Assembly: GCA_947589245.1 (NCBI GenBank) | Contig: CANQBD010000008.1 | Span: forward strand, 1 to 55,715 | Source: an uncultured Anaeroplasmataceae bacterium | Lineage (GTDB): Bacteria > Bacillota_I > Bacilli_A > Acholeplasmatales > Anaeroplasmataceae | Direction: 5' to 3' | DNA length: 55,715 nucleotides | In this document: positions 35,129 to 44,304 of the stretch, piece after piece | Layout of the letters: the number at the start of each line of letters is the position of its first letter | Position numbering within the stretch: the stretch's first letter is position 1 | The notes under the pieces: model-generated | Told to the model about the DNA's origin: nothing | What the model saw: only the letters and a program-made list of their open reading frames with translations | Databases searched by the model: none | Program-made: the position numbers and the translations under genes

Positions 35129-37003
35129 ATGAGTAAGAAGCAAAAGAAAACTTTAATAAGGATAATTGTCGTTTTAATTTTATTCATAATTGTTTTTATT
35201 ATTGATCATCTAATTCATTTAGATCAAGTAATTACGGATTTTGAATTAGCTTGGTTATTACCCTTTTCAATTTACATAGTATTATATTTAGGAATTGCTT
35301 ATGATGTCTTATGGAAGGCTATTAGAAATATTTTACATGGTCAAGTATTTGATGAGAATTTTCTTATGTGTGTAGCAACAATTGGGGCTTTTGCTGTAAG
35401 CTCCTTTGAAGAAGCTGTTGCAGTTATTTTGTTTTATCAGGTTGGGGAATTCTTTCAAAGCTATGCTGTGGGTAAATCACGGAAATCCATTAGTGATTTA
35501 ATGGATATTAGACCAGATAGTGCCAATGTTTTAAGAGAAGGAAGCTATGAGACTGTGGATCCTGATGAGGTAGCTGTGGGTGATATTATTTTAGTTAATC
35601 CAGGAGAAAGAATTGCCTTAGATGGTATTATTGTGAAGGGCAATTCAAACTTAGATACAAAGGCTTTAACCGGCGAAGCTTTACCAAGAGAAGTAAAAGA
35701 GGGTAGTGAAGTTTTAAGTGGTTGTATAAATTTGACTCAAAGTATTGAAATTGAAGTAACTAAGGAATTCTATGATTCAACAGTTTCCAAGATTTTAGAT
35801 TTGGTTGAAAATGCTTCAAGTCAAAAATCAAAAGCTGAAAACTTTATTACTAAATTTGCCAAATATTATACGCCTACAGTAGTTATACTAGCTTTATTAT
35901 TAGCTATCATTCCTGGAGCTATTACAGGAGCTTGGAATGATTGGATTTATCGAGCATTAAATTTTTTAGTTGTATCTTGTCCTTGTGCTTTAGTAATATC
36001 AATTCCTTTAAGCTTTTTTGCGGGTATTGGAGCGGCTTCACGCTATGGTATTCTTATTAAAGGTTCCAATTATTTAGAAAAATTAAATAAGGCCAATATT
36101 TTTGTTTTTGATAAAACTGGAACACTTACTAAAGGTAATTTTGCCGTAACAGAAGTCAAGCCAAGTATCAAAAGAGCAGAAATACTAAGACTTGCTGCTA
36201 TTGCTGAAAGCAAATCTAATCATCCAATTGCTTTATCAATTAAACAAGCCTATAGTGCTGCTGATTTAGAAGACTATGCTTTAGAAGATATATCTGGCTA
36301 TGGCATTATTGCCAGAGGTAAGGATACAATTTATTGTGGTAATGCTAAATTGATGCATAAAGAAAATATTGAATTTCCAGAAGAAACTGTTGTTGGTACT
36401 ATAGTTTATGTTGCTAAAAACAAGGAATATGTTGGTTCAATTATCATCAATGATGAATTGAAAGCTAACGCTGCTACCGCTTTAGCTAAATTACATGATC
36501 TTGGGAGTAAGACAATTATGCTAACAGGTGATAATGAAGAGGTTGCAAAGAATGTTGCTGGCAAGCTTCAAGTTACAGATTATAAAGCTTCCTTATTACC
36601 TCAAGATAAGGTGCAAGAGGTAGAAAATCTTTTAAATAATAAGGGTAAGGATGACGTTTTATGTTTTGTTGGTGATGGTATCAATGATGCTCCTGTTTTG
36701 ATGCGCTCTGATATTGGGATTTCAATGGGGGCTGTTGGTTCTGATGCTGCAATTGAAGCTTCCGATATTGTCTTGATGTATGATAATTTAGAAGATATTA
36801 GTTTGGCTAAAAAAATAGCTCATAAAATAATGCTGATTGTATTTGAAAATATTATCTTTGCTTTAGGTGTGAAAGTGGCTGTTTTAATCTTATCTGCCTT
36901 AGGCCTAAGTAATATGTGGCTTGGTGTTTTTGCCGATGTTGGTGTAGCAATTTTAGCTATTTTAAATGCCATGCGAGCAAATAGTAAATATAAACAAGAA
37001 TAA
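35129..37003 (+). CDS. cadA: P1B-type Cd/Zn/Pb-exporting ATPase
   Basis: A heavy-metal efflux pump, 624 residues. Two N-terminal helices, then the class Ib core: actuator TGEA (181-184), the transmembrane metal motif CPCAL (284-288), phosphorylation loop DKTGTLT (328-334), the SNHPIALSI motif with the P1B-specific His-Pro, TGDNEEVAKNVA and GDGINDAPVL. The last helix contains FADVGVAI, whose Asp is characteristic of Zn/Cd/Pb pumps. It lacks an N-terminal HMA domain, which is encoded by the preceding gene. It lies in an operon with the CadC-like repressor. Confidence 0.95.
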   Translation: MSKKQKKTLIRIIVVLILFIIVFIIDHLIHLDQVITDFELAWLLPFSIYIVLYLGIAYDVLWKAIRNILHGQVFDENFLMCVATIGAFAVSSFEEAVAVILFYQVGEFFQSYAVGKSRKSISDLMDIRPDSANVLREGSYETVDPDEVAVGDIILVNPGERIALDGIIVKGNSNLDTKALTGEALPREVKEGSEVLSGCINLTQSIEIEVTKEFYDSTVSKILDLVENASSQKSKAENFITKFAKYYTPTVVILALLLAIIPGAITGAWNDWIYRALNFLVVSCPCALVISIPLSFFAGIGAASRYGILIKGSNYLEKLNKANIFVFDKTGTLTKGNFAVTEVKPSIKRAEILRLAAIAESKSNHPIALSIKQAYSAADLEDYALEDISGYGIIARGKDTIYCGNAKLMHKENIEFPEETVVGTIVYVAKNKEYVGSIIINDELKANAATALAKLHDLGSKTIMLTGDNEEVAKNVAGKLQVTDYKASLLPQDKVQEVENLLNNKGKDDVLCFVGDGINDAPVLMRSDIGISMGAVGSDAAIEASDIVLMYDNLEDISLAKKIAHKIMLIVFENIIFALGVKVAVLILSALGLSNMWLGVFADVGVAILAILNAMRANSKYKQE

Positions 37004-37036
37004 AAAAAAGATTGGGCTTTTTCCAATCTTTTTTTA
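37002..37036. terminator. Bidirectional terminator between cadA and rpmB
   Basis: AAAAAAAGATTGG and CCAATCTTTTTTT form a symmetrical hairpin with T-runs on both strands, serving convergent cadA and rpmB. Confidence 0.9.
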
Positions 37037-37057
37037 TATTTTTAATAAGGTAAAAGC

Positions 37058-37246
37058 TTAAGCTCTTTCAATCTTACCACTTTTTAAAGCTCTTGCAGAA
37101 ATTTTTACTTTCTTAACGTTTCCGTTTTCATCTTTAATATGGACGGTTTGAAGATTGGCTTTCCAAGTACGGCGAGTGGCATTAAGAGCATGTGATCTTT
37201 TGTTACCAGTTATTGTTGTTTTACCAGTTATATAACATCTTGCCAT
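37058..37246 (-). CDS. rpmB: 50S ribosomal protein L28
   Basis: A basic 62-residue ribosomal protein. The N-terminus [25 protein letters not shown] is the L28 signature (usually GNxVSHAxNxTKR), and the C-terminus [13 protein letters not shown] is conserved. It lacks the zinc CxxC pairs of some L28 forms, having a single Cys at position 4. SD taaggaggt lies before the ATG. rpmB divergent from fakA is the Bacillus arrangement. Confidence 0.96.
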   Translation of the reverse strand: MARCYITGKTTITGNKRSHALNATRRTWKANLQTVHIKDENGNVKKVKISARALKSGKIERA

Positions 37247-37291
37247 TGTTTTTACCTCCTTATACGTTAAAATTTAATATCAAGCTTTATT

Positions 37292-37320
37292 AGTATAACT
37301 TAAATAGCTTTTAATTGCAA
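37292..37320 (-). promoter_or_regulatory. Sigma-A promoter of rpmB
   Basis: On the minus strand TTGCAA (37315-37320), a 17-base spacer and TATACT (37292-37297), about 45 bases upstream of the ATG. Confidence 0.7.
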
Positions 37321-37370
37321 GAACTTTTTGTCTTTTTTTAAAAAAAATTTAGTAAAACGGTTTTATATGT

Positions 37371-37463
37371 TTGACTTTTTGTTGAAAAATTGATATAGTG
37401 ATAAGCGTCATTCTGTTGATAATGTAAATTTTATTTTACTTTTTATAGATTTAATGCTATAAT
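37371..37463 (+). promoter_or_regulatory. Tandem promoters in the 378-base rpmB/fakA intergenic region
   Basis: P1: TTGACT (37371-37376), 17 bases, TATAGT (37394-37399). P2: TTTACT (37435-37440), 17 bases, extended TGCTATAAT (hexamer 37458-37463). The remaining 160 bases to the fakA ATG are AT-rich leader; apart from a 21-codon GTG frame at 37499 with a plausible SD, I see no gene. The asp23/yloU gene usual here is absent. Confidence 0.6.
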
Positions 37464-37624
37464 GTTAAATGAAATTGACATTTAATTAATTATAAGGGGT
37501 GATTTATTTCATTGCAATAATTAAACCAGATTGTTATTTTTTTTCAAAAAGACTTTTAATTTAGAATCTTATAGTTTTAAACTATATATTACATATATTT
37601 GTATTTACGTTTAGGAGGATTACC

Positions 37625-39253
37625 ATGGCTGTTAGTAGTATTAGCGTAGCTTTATTTAAAAAGATGGTAATGAATGGTGCTATCAATTTAAAAAATAATC
37701 ATAAAAAAATTGACGAATTAAATGTTTTCCCTGTTCCTGATGGAGACACAGGAACTAATATGTCCATGACAGTTATGTCTGGTGTTAGAGAGATGGCTTC
37801 TTGTGAATCATCTTCAATTATTGAAATAGGTAAAGTTTTATCTCGTGGTGCTCTTATGGGAGCAAGAGGTAATTCGGGAGTTATTTTATCACAATTTTTT
37901 CGTGGCGTATATGTAGGAATGAAAGAATTAGATCATAATTTCTTATCTATTGAAGATATTATGAATTGTTTAGAATCTGGTTGTAAGGTAGCTTACAAGG
38001 CTGTTATGGAGCCTGTAGAAGGTACAATTTTAACTGTGGTAAGGGAAGCGGCAGAGTCAACCAGAGCTAACATAGCAAGTTTTAAGACAATTGATGATTT
38101 ACTAAAGCATTATATAGCTGCTGCCGAAAAATCATTAGGAAATACACCAAATCTTTTACCTGTTTTAAAGGAAGCAGGAGTAGTAGATAGTGGTGGTGCT
38201 GGCTTTTTGGAGATAATAAAAGGAATGAATATGGCTCTTAATGGCAAGATGTTAGAGGCTGTAGGTGAAGGTAGTATTGATACAAAATCAGCAATAGAAA
38301 GTGTCAATAAGGAAATTAAATTTACTTATTGTACGGAATTTACTGTCGACTTAAAGGAACCTAATACTTTTGAAGTTAATGATTTAAAATCAGTATTATC
38401 CTTATTAGGTGATTCTTTAGTTGTTCAAAAAGAGAATAACTTATGCAAGGTTCATCTTCATACAAATCGACCAGGACGGGCTTTAGATGCTGCTCAAAAG
38501 TATGGCGTTTTTGTGAAAGTAGATATTGAAAATATCCGTTTACAACCTACTCATGTTGAAAAGGGTGTTGCTGCAAAGGTAGAGATTCCTAAAAAGCATT
38601 TTGCTTTAATTGCTGTTTGTTTCGGTGATGGTATTAGCCAAACTTTCAAGGATTTAGGTGTTGACTATGTTATTGAAGGTGGTCAAACAATGAATCCTTC
38701 AACTGAGGCTTTTGTTGAGGCATGTAACAGCCTATCAGCTGAAAATATTATAATTATTCCTAACAATGGTAATGTTGTTATGGCTGCAGCTCAAGCTTCA
38801 AAATTAGTTGAAGGTGTCAATGTTCAAGTTCTTAAGGCTAAAACGATTGCTCAAGGCTATGCATCTTTAATGGCTTTTGATGCTGAGGCTGATATGGAAA
38901 CTAATCTTTCAGCAATGACAGAAGCTGTTGAGCATGTTAAGACAGGTGAAGTAACTTACTCTATTCGTGATACTGAAATTGGTGGTGTAAAAATAACTGC
39001 TGGTGATTTTATGGGTATTGCTAATGGTGAAATTGTTGTTTCTACTAAAAATCAAATGGATGCTTTAAAAGAACTTCTAAAACCATTAATTGATGAAAAG
39101 AGTCAAATTGTTACTTTCTTCTGTGGCAAGGATGCTACTTCTGAAGAAGTAGATTTATTAGAAGATTTATGTAAAGAATTTAATTCAAGTGTTGAAGTTG
39201 AAATTGTTGAAGGTAAACAGGATATTTATTCTTACATAATTGCTGTAGAATAG
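37625..39253 (+). CDS. fakA: Fatty acid kinase catalytic subunit (YloV/FakA)
   Basis: A DAK-family kinase that, with a DegV-type FakB protein, phosphorylates exogenous fatty acids for phospholipid synthesis. The N-terminal DhaL domain shows the Mg-ADP motif NVFPVPDGDTGTNMSMT, GALMGARGNSGVILSQ and VDSGGAGFLEI. The middle and C-terminal domains include IIPNNGNVVMAAAQA and MGIANGEIV. It has 542 residues, a usual length. SD taggaggatt lies before ATG. Position ahead of recG and plsX is conserved; FakA supplies acyl-phosphate and PlsX makes the same intermediate from acyl-ACP. Confidence 0.95.
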   Translation: MAVSSISVALFKKMVMNGAINLKNNHKKIDELNVFPVPDGDTGTNMSMTVMSGVREMASCESSSIIEIGKVLSRGALMGARGNSGVILSQFFRGVYVGMKELDHNFLSIEDIMNCLESGCKVAYKAVMEPVEGTILTVVREAAESTRANIASFKTIDDLLKHYIAAAEKSLGNTPNLLPVLKEAGVVDSGGAGFLEIIKGMNMALNGKMLEAVGEGSIDTKSAIESVNKEIKFTYCTEFTVDLKEPNTFEVNDLKSVLSLLGDSLVVQKENNLCKVHLHTNRPGRALDAAQKYGVFVKVDIENIRLQPTHVEKGVAAKVEIPKKHFALIAVCFGDGISQTFKDLGVDYVIEGGQTMNPSTEAFVEACNSLSAENIIIIPNNGNVVMAAAQASKLVEGVNVQVLKAKTIAQGYASLMAFDAEADMETNLSAMTEAVEHVKTGEVTYSIRDTEIGGVKITAGDFMGIANGEIVVSTKNQMDALKELLKPLIDEKSQIVTFFCGKDATSEEVDLLEDLCKEFNSSVEVEIVEGKQDIYSYIIAVE

Positions 39254-39275
39254 TCAATTTTAAAAAAGAAGAATT

Positions 39276-39302
39276 ATGGTTGGAGAAATCCAACCATTTT
39301 TA
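39276..39302 (+). terminator. Terminator after fakA
   Basis: ATGGTTGGA and TCCAACCAT form a 9-bp stem with a GAAA tetraloop, followed by TTTTT. Confidence 0.88.
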
Positions 39303-39321
39303 TTAAAAGGAGGTATGAAAA

Positions 39322-41310
39322 ATGGAGCTTGCAGATGTTAGAAATATTGGGCCTAAAACTTTAGAAAAGCTTAATGCCTATGACATTTATACTCCAACTG
39401 ACCTTCTTTTATTTTTTCCAAAACGTTATTATTTTTATGAAGTTGATAACGCTCATGCTTTTAGTGGGGAAGTTGTTTGCTTTAAAGCCACTTTAGTTAG
39501 TAGACCAGCCCTAATTAAGACACGTGGTCATGCTAAAGCCTTTGTTTTTTATGCTTTAGTCAATGGCTATAAAACAAAGTGTATTATTTTTTCTGGTGAT
39601 TACCTTCGTTTTAAATTGCAAATAAATATGGAAATCATTGGCTATGGCAAATATAAACATAAGGAAAGAGAATTTAGCTTATCTAATATCTTTTTTGATG
39701 ATTTTACTTGTAAGGTTGAGCTTGATTATGGTTTTAAGGATATTAATAACAAATTAATATCTAATGCTGTGCTAGCAACAATCAAATCAGGCTTTAAGGT
39801 TCCTGATGAGCTTCCTTCTCTATATATTAATAAATATAAATTATTGAATATTGATGATTTAATATATTTGGCCCATTTTCCTAGAACAAAGGAAGATTGC
39901 TTAAAGGTTAATAGAAGGGTTAGATATGAAGATTTTTTTTGGTACACTGCTTCTTTAGAAGGGTTAAGGCTTCTTAGAGGTTTTGAACAAAAAACGCCTA
40001 AAATTTATGACTATAATCTTATTAATAATTTAATAGCTAAATTACCTTATTCTTTGACTGTAGATCAAGAACAGGCTTTAAATGAAATATTAAATGATTT
40101 AAACAATTCTAAAATAATGAATCGTTTAATTGAGGGTGATGTTGGTTGTGGTAAGAGTATCGTTGCTTTTTTAGCTGCCATTGCTAGTATTTCGGCTGGT
40201 TATCAAGTGGCCTTGATGGCTCCAACAGAAATTTTGGCTAACCAACATTATCTTAATTTTAAAAAGCTTTTTCCTAATTTCCAAGTTGAATTATTGACAT
40301 CTTCAGTAAAAGAATCTAACAAGCGTGAAATATTATATAAATTATTACATAAGCGAGTAGATTTAATCATTGGGACTCATGCCTTAATTCAAGAAAATGT
40401 TGTTTTTTCTAAGCTTGGCTTAATAATTATTGATGAACAACATCGCTTTGGGGTAAGACAGCGCAAGGCTTTAATTGACAAATTTAAAAATGTTGATTGT
40501 TTATATTTGACTGCCACACCTATTCCTCGAACTTTAGGATTGACAAGCTTTGGGGATTTGGATTTATCTTTGATTAAAACAAAACCTGCTAAACGTAAGG
40601 ATGTCATTACTAAAATAGTTTCTAAGGATGGTTTAGAGGTATTAGGACCTATTCTAAATAAGCATTTAGCTTTGGGGGAACAAATCTATGTTGTTGTTCC
40701 TTTAATTACAGAAAATGAAAATTTAGATTACATTGATATTAATGCAGCCTATGATTTTTTTGCGGAGCTTTTACCAAAAAGTCATCTTGCTAAGCTTCAT
40801 GGTAAAATGAAGGCTGCTGATAAAAATGCTATTATGGCTGACTTTACAGCTGGTAAGATTAATTGTTTGATATCTACAACTGTCATCGAAGTTGGTGTTG
40901 ATGTCAAAAATGCTACTGTTATGGTTATTTTAGATGCTGAACGCTATGGTTTATCTCAAATTCATCAATTACGTGGGCGAGTTGGTAGATCTGATATTCA
41001 AGCCTATTGTTATCTGGTGAGTAGCAAAGATAATGTTGAAAGATTAGCAATTTTAGAAAGAACTAGTGATGGTTTTTTGCTGGCAGAAGAGGATTTTAAG
41101 TTGCGTGGACCTGGTGATTATCTTGGTGATGAGCAATCGGGTTTTCAAAGCCTAAATATTGATTTTAATTCGAAGGATGTCATAATTTGGAAATGTGCGC
41201 AGGAAGATAGTAGGGAATTTGTGGCTCAATATTTAAATGGTGTTGTGGATAACGCTAAATTATCAAATATTTTAGCTAAAATTAATAGCAAAAAAACGAA
41301 AATAAACTAG
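39322..41310 (+). CDS. recG: ATP-dependent DNA helicase RecG
   Basis: A superfamily 2 helicase that reverses stalled forks and migrates Holliday junctions. The N-terminal wedge/OB region opens with VRNIGPKTLEKLNAYDIYTPTDLLLFFPKRYYFYE. Motif I is GDVGCGKSIVA, motif II DEQHRFG, motif III TATPIPRTL, motif VI QIHQLRGRVGR, and the RecG-specific LAEEDFKLRGPGDYLGDEQSG follows. It has 662 residues. SD aaaggaggt lies just after the fakA terminator. Confidence 0.97.
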   Translation: MELADVRNIGPKTLEKLNAYDIYTPTDLLLFFPKRYYFYEVDNAHAFSGEVVCFKATLVSRPALIKTRGHAKAFVFYALVNGYKTKCIIFSGDYLRFKLQINMEIIGYGKYKHKEREFSLSNIFFDDFTCKVELDYGFKDINNKLISNAVLATIKSGFKVPDELPSLYINKYKLLNIDDLIYLAHFPRTKEDCLKVNRRVRYEDFFWYTASLEGLRLLRGFEQKTPKIYDYNLINNLIAKLPYSLTVDQEQALNEILNDLNNSKIMNRLIEGDVGCGKSIVAFLAAIASISAGYQVALMAPTEILANQHYLNFKKLFPNFQVELLTSSVKESNKREILYKLLHKRVDLIIGTHALIQENVVFSKLGLIIIDEQHRFGVRQRKALIDKFKNVDCLYLTATPIPRTLGLTSFGDLDLSLIKTKPAKRKDVITKIVSKDGLEVLGPILNKHLALGEQIYVVVPLITENENLDYIDINAAYDFFAELLPKSHLAKLHGKMKAADKNAIMADFTAGKINCLISTTVIEVGVDVKNATVMVILDAERYGLSQIHQLRGRVGRSDIQAYCYLVSSKDNVERLAILERTSDGFLLAEEDFKLRGPGDYLGDEQSGFQSLNIDFNSKDVIIWKCAQEDSREFVAQYLNGVVDNAKLSNILAKINSKKTKIN

Positions 41311-41363
41311 TTTTTAGTAGGATAACGTGTTAAAATTGAAATAACTTAGGGGGGTTGATTTAG

Positions 41364-42362
41364 ATGATTAAATTGGCTATTGATGCAAATGGTGGCGATT
41401 ATGGTGTTGAAACGACAGTTAATGCAAGTATGCTAGCTGTTCAAAAATATAAAAATATTGAATTGATTCTATATGGTGATGAAGAAAAAATTAAGCCTTT
41501 ATTAACAAATAATACTAGAATAAGTATTGTTAATACTAAGGATACAATTTCAATGGGTGAAAAGGATCCGGTTAAGGCTATTAGAACTAATAAGGAAGCA
41601 TCTTTATGTTTAGCAATGAAGGCTTGTAAAGATGGTGTAGCTGATGCTTGTGTAACTAGTGGTCCAACCCAATGTGTTGTTGTTGGTGGGCATCTTTTAA
41701 TTAGAAGACTACCACAAATGGAAAGAGTAGCTTTATGCCCATTTGTTCCTAATTTAGATGGACATCCTCGCTTATTACTTGATGTGGGTGCTAATGTTGA
41801 ATTAAGAGTTGAGCATTTAGGAAGTTTAGCTATTTTTGCTTCCGTTGTTGCTAAAGAAGTGTTTGGAGTTAAAGATCCTAAGGTTGGTCTTTTGAATATT
41901 GGTTCTGAACCAGGCAAGGGTCGACAAATTGATAAGGATGCTTATTATTATTTACAAGATATGAAGGAAATTAATTTCTATGGTAATGTTGAACCAAATG
42001 AAATGGTTGATTGTCCGGCTGATGTAGTTGTAACAGATGGTTTTACAGGTAATATCTGTCTTAAGTCTATTGAAGGTACAGCTAAGACAATGTCAAAAAT
42101 GCTAAAAGAAGAAATTAGTAGTTCTTTTAAAGGTAAAATTGGTTACTTATTTTTGAAAAAAAATTTAAGGAACTTCAAAAAGCGCTTAGACACTACTGAA
42201 GTAGGTGGTGCTATGCTATTTGGTTTATCAAAGATAGTGGTTAAAGCTCATGGTAATTCCAATGCTTTAGCTTTTATGAATGCTATCAGATTAGCTAAAG
42301 AATTGGTTGAAGCTGATATTATCAATAAAGTTGTGGAGAAATTACCTAAAGCTGATGAATAA
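41364..42362 (+). CDS. plsX: Phosphate acyltransferase PlsX
   Basis: Converts acyl-ACP to acyl-phosphate, the first step of phospholipid synthesis in Firmicutes. Hallmarks are IDANGGDYGVE at the N-terminus (usually AxDAMGGDxAP), DTISMGEKDPVKAIRTNKEASL, LLDVGANVE, LLNIGSEPGKG and VTDGFTGNICLKSIEG. It has 332 residues. A very strong SD (aggggggt) lies upstream. fapR, fabD, fabG and acpP, which often accompany it, are absent from the locus; rnc follows directly. Confidence 0.97.
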   Translation: MIKLAIDANGGDYGVETTVNASMLAVQKYKNIELILYGDEEKIKPLLTNNTRISIVNTKDTISMGEKDPVKAIRTNKEASLCLAMKACKDGVADACVTSGPTQCVVVGGHLLIRRLPQMERVALCPFVPNLDGHPRLLLDVGANVELRVEHLGSLAIFASVVAKEVFGVKDPKVGLLNIGSEPGKGRQIDKDAYYYLQDMKEINFYGNVEPNEMVDCPADVVVTDGFTGNICLKSIEGTAKTMSKMLKEEISSSFKGKIGYLFLKKNLRNFKKRLDTTEVGGAMLFGLSKIVVKAHGNSNALAFMNAIRLAKELVEADIINKVVEKLPKADE

Positions 42363-42381
42363 GGAAAGAAGATGAATAATA

Positions 42382-43050
42382 ATGCGCGATTTAAATGAAT
42401 TACAAAATAAAATTGGTTATGAATTTAAAGATGGTTCATTATTAGATTTAGCATTAACCCATTCTTCCTATGCAAATGAGCATGATTTAGATTGCAATGA
42501 ACGTTTGGAGTATTTAGGTGATGCAGTTTTAGATTTGTGTATTTCCTGTTACCTTTATAATAATAGTCATTATGATGAGGGTGGATTATCTAAGACAAGA
42601 GCTAAGGCAGTATGTGAAGAGGCTTTAAATGTTTATGCTGAAAAGATTAATCTATCTAGCTATTTATTGCTGGGAAATGGTGAAGAGCATAGTGGTGGAC
42701 GCAAGCGTCCTGCCATTATTGCTGATGCTTTTGAGGCAATGCTTGGAGCTATTCTTTTAGATGATAGTTTTGAGGCTGTGTATAAAGTTGTTGAAAAAAT
42801 TGTTCTTCCTTTTTTTGATGTTGTAGTTAAATTTAAAGATTATAAATCGATTTTCCAAGAAAAAGTCCAAGCAGATAGAAGAACTTTACATTATGAGATA
42901 GTAAAAGAGACTGGACCAGCTAATGATAAATCTTATGAAGCAGTTGTCTTTATGGATGATATTTTAATGGGAAGAGGCGAAGGCCGTAGTAAAAAAGAAG
43001 CTGAACAAAATGCGGCTAAAGAGGCCTTAAAAAAGGAAGCTCACAATTAA
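42382..43050 (+). CDS. rnc: Ribonuclease III
   Basis: A double-strand-specific endoribonuclease for rRNA and mRNA processing, 222 residues. The catalytic signature is ERLEYLGDAVLDL with metal-binding Glu/Asp; the second acidic set is in IIADAFEAMLGAIL. The C-terminal dsRBD (about 150-220) ends GRSKKEAEQNAAKEAL. It lies 19 bases after plsX, probably in one transcript. Confidence 0.97.
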   Translation: MRDLNELQNKIGYEFKDGSLLDLALTHSSYANEHDLDCNERLEYLGDAVLDLCISCYLYNNSHYDEGGLSKTRAKAVCEEALNVYAEKINLSSYLLLGNGEEHSGGRKRPAIIADAFEAMLGAILLDDSFEAVYKVVEKIVLPFFDVVVKFKDYKSIFQEKVQADRRTLHYEIVKETGPANDKSYEAVVFMDDILMGRGEGRSKKEAEQNAAKEALKKEAHN

Positions 43051-43080
43051 AAAACATCATATAATAAAGTGGTGATGTTT

Positions 43081-43713
43081 ATGCAAATGGCAATTATTGG
43101 CATTTGTGGAAAAATGGGCAATCAAATTTATGAATTTTACAAAGATAAATTTGAAATAATTGGGATTGATATAATTAATCATCCCATCGTTAAAACGTAT
43201 CAAAATTTAAATGATATAGTTAAAAAAATTGATGTTATAGTTGATTTTTCATCCTGCGATTCTTATGATATTTTAGTTGACAGCATTCAAAAAAGGATAC
43301 CACTTTTGAGTGGAACAACTGGTTATGCAGATGAGGAAATAGAAAAATTATCTGAACTAGCAAAGAAAAATAATTCGATATTTATTTGGCGAGCCAATTA
43401 TGCTAAGGGAATAGATTTGTTTTCTAAAATAATAAATACTTGTCAGAAAGAATTTGCAATTTTAGATTTCGTTGAAATTCATGCTACTAGTAAAAAGGAT
43501 GCTCCTAGTGGAACGGCTAAGGTATTAGCTAAGCAATTAGCTATTCCTTATGATAAAATTCAATCGTTAAGAATTAATATGGCTCCCGCAATTCATGAAA
43601 TTATCTTTTCTTCTGATGAGGAAAGGGTTATTTTGCGACATGAAATTATTAATAAACGGGCCTTTGTGATAGGCTTTGATGAGGTTTTAAAAGAAGTATT
43701 AGGAGTTGATTAA
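43081..43713 (+). CDS. dapB: Short 4-hydroxy-tetrahydrodipicolinate reductase (DapB)
   Basis: DapB reduces tetrahydrodipicolinate precursors for lysine, meso-DAP and, in spore-formers, dipicolinate. The nucleotide-binding start is AIIGICGKMG; VDFSS, LSGTTGY and the family signature HATSKKDAPSGTA are visible. Most DapB proteins have HH at the signature; the first His and the Lys remain but the second His is Ala. At 210 residues it is about 50 shorter than usual (about 265). The ATG at 43081 fits SD ggtgat; earlier GTG and ATG codons overlap that SD. No other dap gene is nearby. Confidence 0.88.
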   Translation: MQMAIIGICGKMGNQIYEFYKDKFEIIGIDIINHPIVKTYQNLNDIVKKIDVIVDFSSCDSYDILVDSIQKRIPLLSGTTGYADEEIEKLSELAKKNNSIFIWRANYAKGIDLFSKIINTCQKEFAILDFVEIHATSKKDAPSGTAKVLAKQLAIPYDKIQSLRINMAPAIHEIIFSSDEERVILRHEIINKRAFVIGFDEVLKEVLGVD

Positions 43714-43714
43714 A

Positions 43715-44302
43715 ATGCTAAAGGAACTTTATGAAAAAGGATATTTGAATTATGTTGATATTATATTAGATAATTCAAGAGCTTTAGGGTTAAAGGCTGA
43801 TGAAGCTTTTATTTTAATTAAAATATTAGATGGTGGTAATGTTTCTTTACCGGAATTAGCTAGTCAAGTTTTAATGACATCAAATAGAATTGATAAAATA
43901 TTAGCTGATTTAATGGAAAGAGGCTTTTATGAGATTTATTTAGCTTATGATAAAGGTGTTGGTAAGGAGTGCGTGTCATTTGAGCCTTTTTTCAAAAAAT
44001 TAGAAGGTCTTTTTAATCCACAGATTAATTTTGATGAATATGATATTGAAAAGACCAATAAATATTTAGCAAAAAATTTAAAAAGAGCTTTAACAGCCTC
44101 AGAATTAGAAATTTTACAAGAGTTAATGGTTGACGAACATTATACTTATGATCAAATAGTTGGAGTTATAGATGAAATTGTTAATTCTAACAAAGTACTT
44201 AACATGAAGACTTTAACTTTTAATTTAGCTAATAAAAAGGCTGGGGTTAAAACTAAGAAAGAAGCTCCACAGGCTTTAAAAGATTTTTTTAATAGGATTT
44301 AA
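43715..44302 (+). CDS. dnaD: DnaD-like replication initiation protein
   Basis: A primosomal protein that, in Bacillus, acts with DnaB and DnaI to load the helicase. An N-terminal winged-helix-like domain (about 1-85, including GNVSLPELASQVLMTSNRIDKIL) is followed by a DnaB/DnaD C-terminal helical domain (about 105-170: ALTASELEILQELM... YDQIVGVIDEIV). The conserved YxxxI-x11-W segment has no Trp here. It has 195 residues from the ATG at 43715 (SD aggag); the upstream TTG lies in the DapB end. The following nth gene gives the conserved dnaD-nth pair. Confidence 0.85.
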   Translation: MLKELYEKGYLNYVDIILDNSRALGLKADEAFILIKILDGGNVSLPELASQVLMTSNRIDKILADLMERGFYEIYLAYDKGVGKECVSFEPFFKKLEGLFNPQINFDEYDIEKTNKYLAKNLKRALTASELEILQELMVDEHYTYDQIVGVIDEIVNSNKVLNMKTLTFNLANKKAGVKTKKEAPQALKDFFNRI

Positions 44303-44304
44303 TA

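Noticed and set aside
34909-37003. cadA broken by a frameshift or nonsense mutation (pseudogene)
   Set aside because: The HMA gene and the ATPase each have proper starts and complete domains; the one-base gap looks like coupling, although sequencing error cannot be fully excluded.
37499-37564. 21-codon GTG frame with SD-like aagggg before fakA
   Set aside because: Too short and without recognisable sequence; could be a leader peptide but nothing supports it.
41441-41917. 158-codon open frame on the minus strand
   Set aside because: Antisense to plsX, whose protein is fully conserved; no SD, and Ser/Pro/Thr-rich composition typical of a shadow frame.
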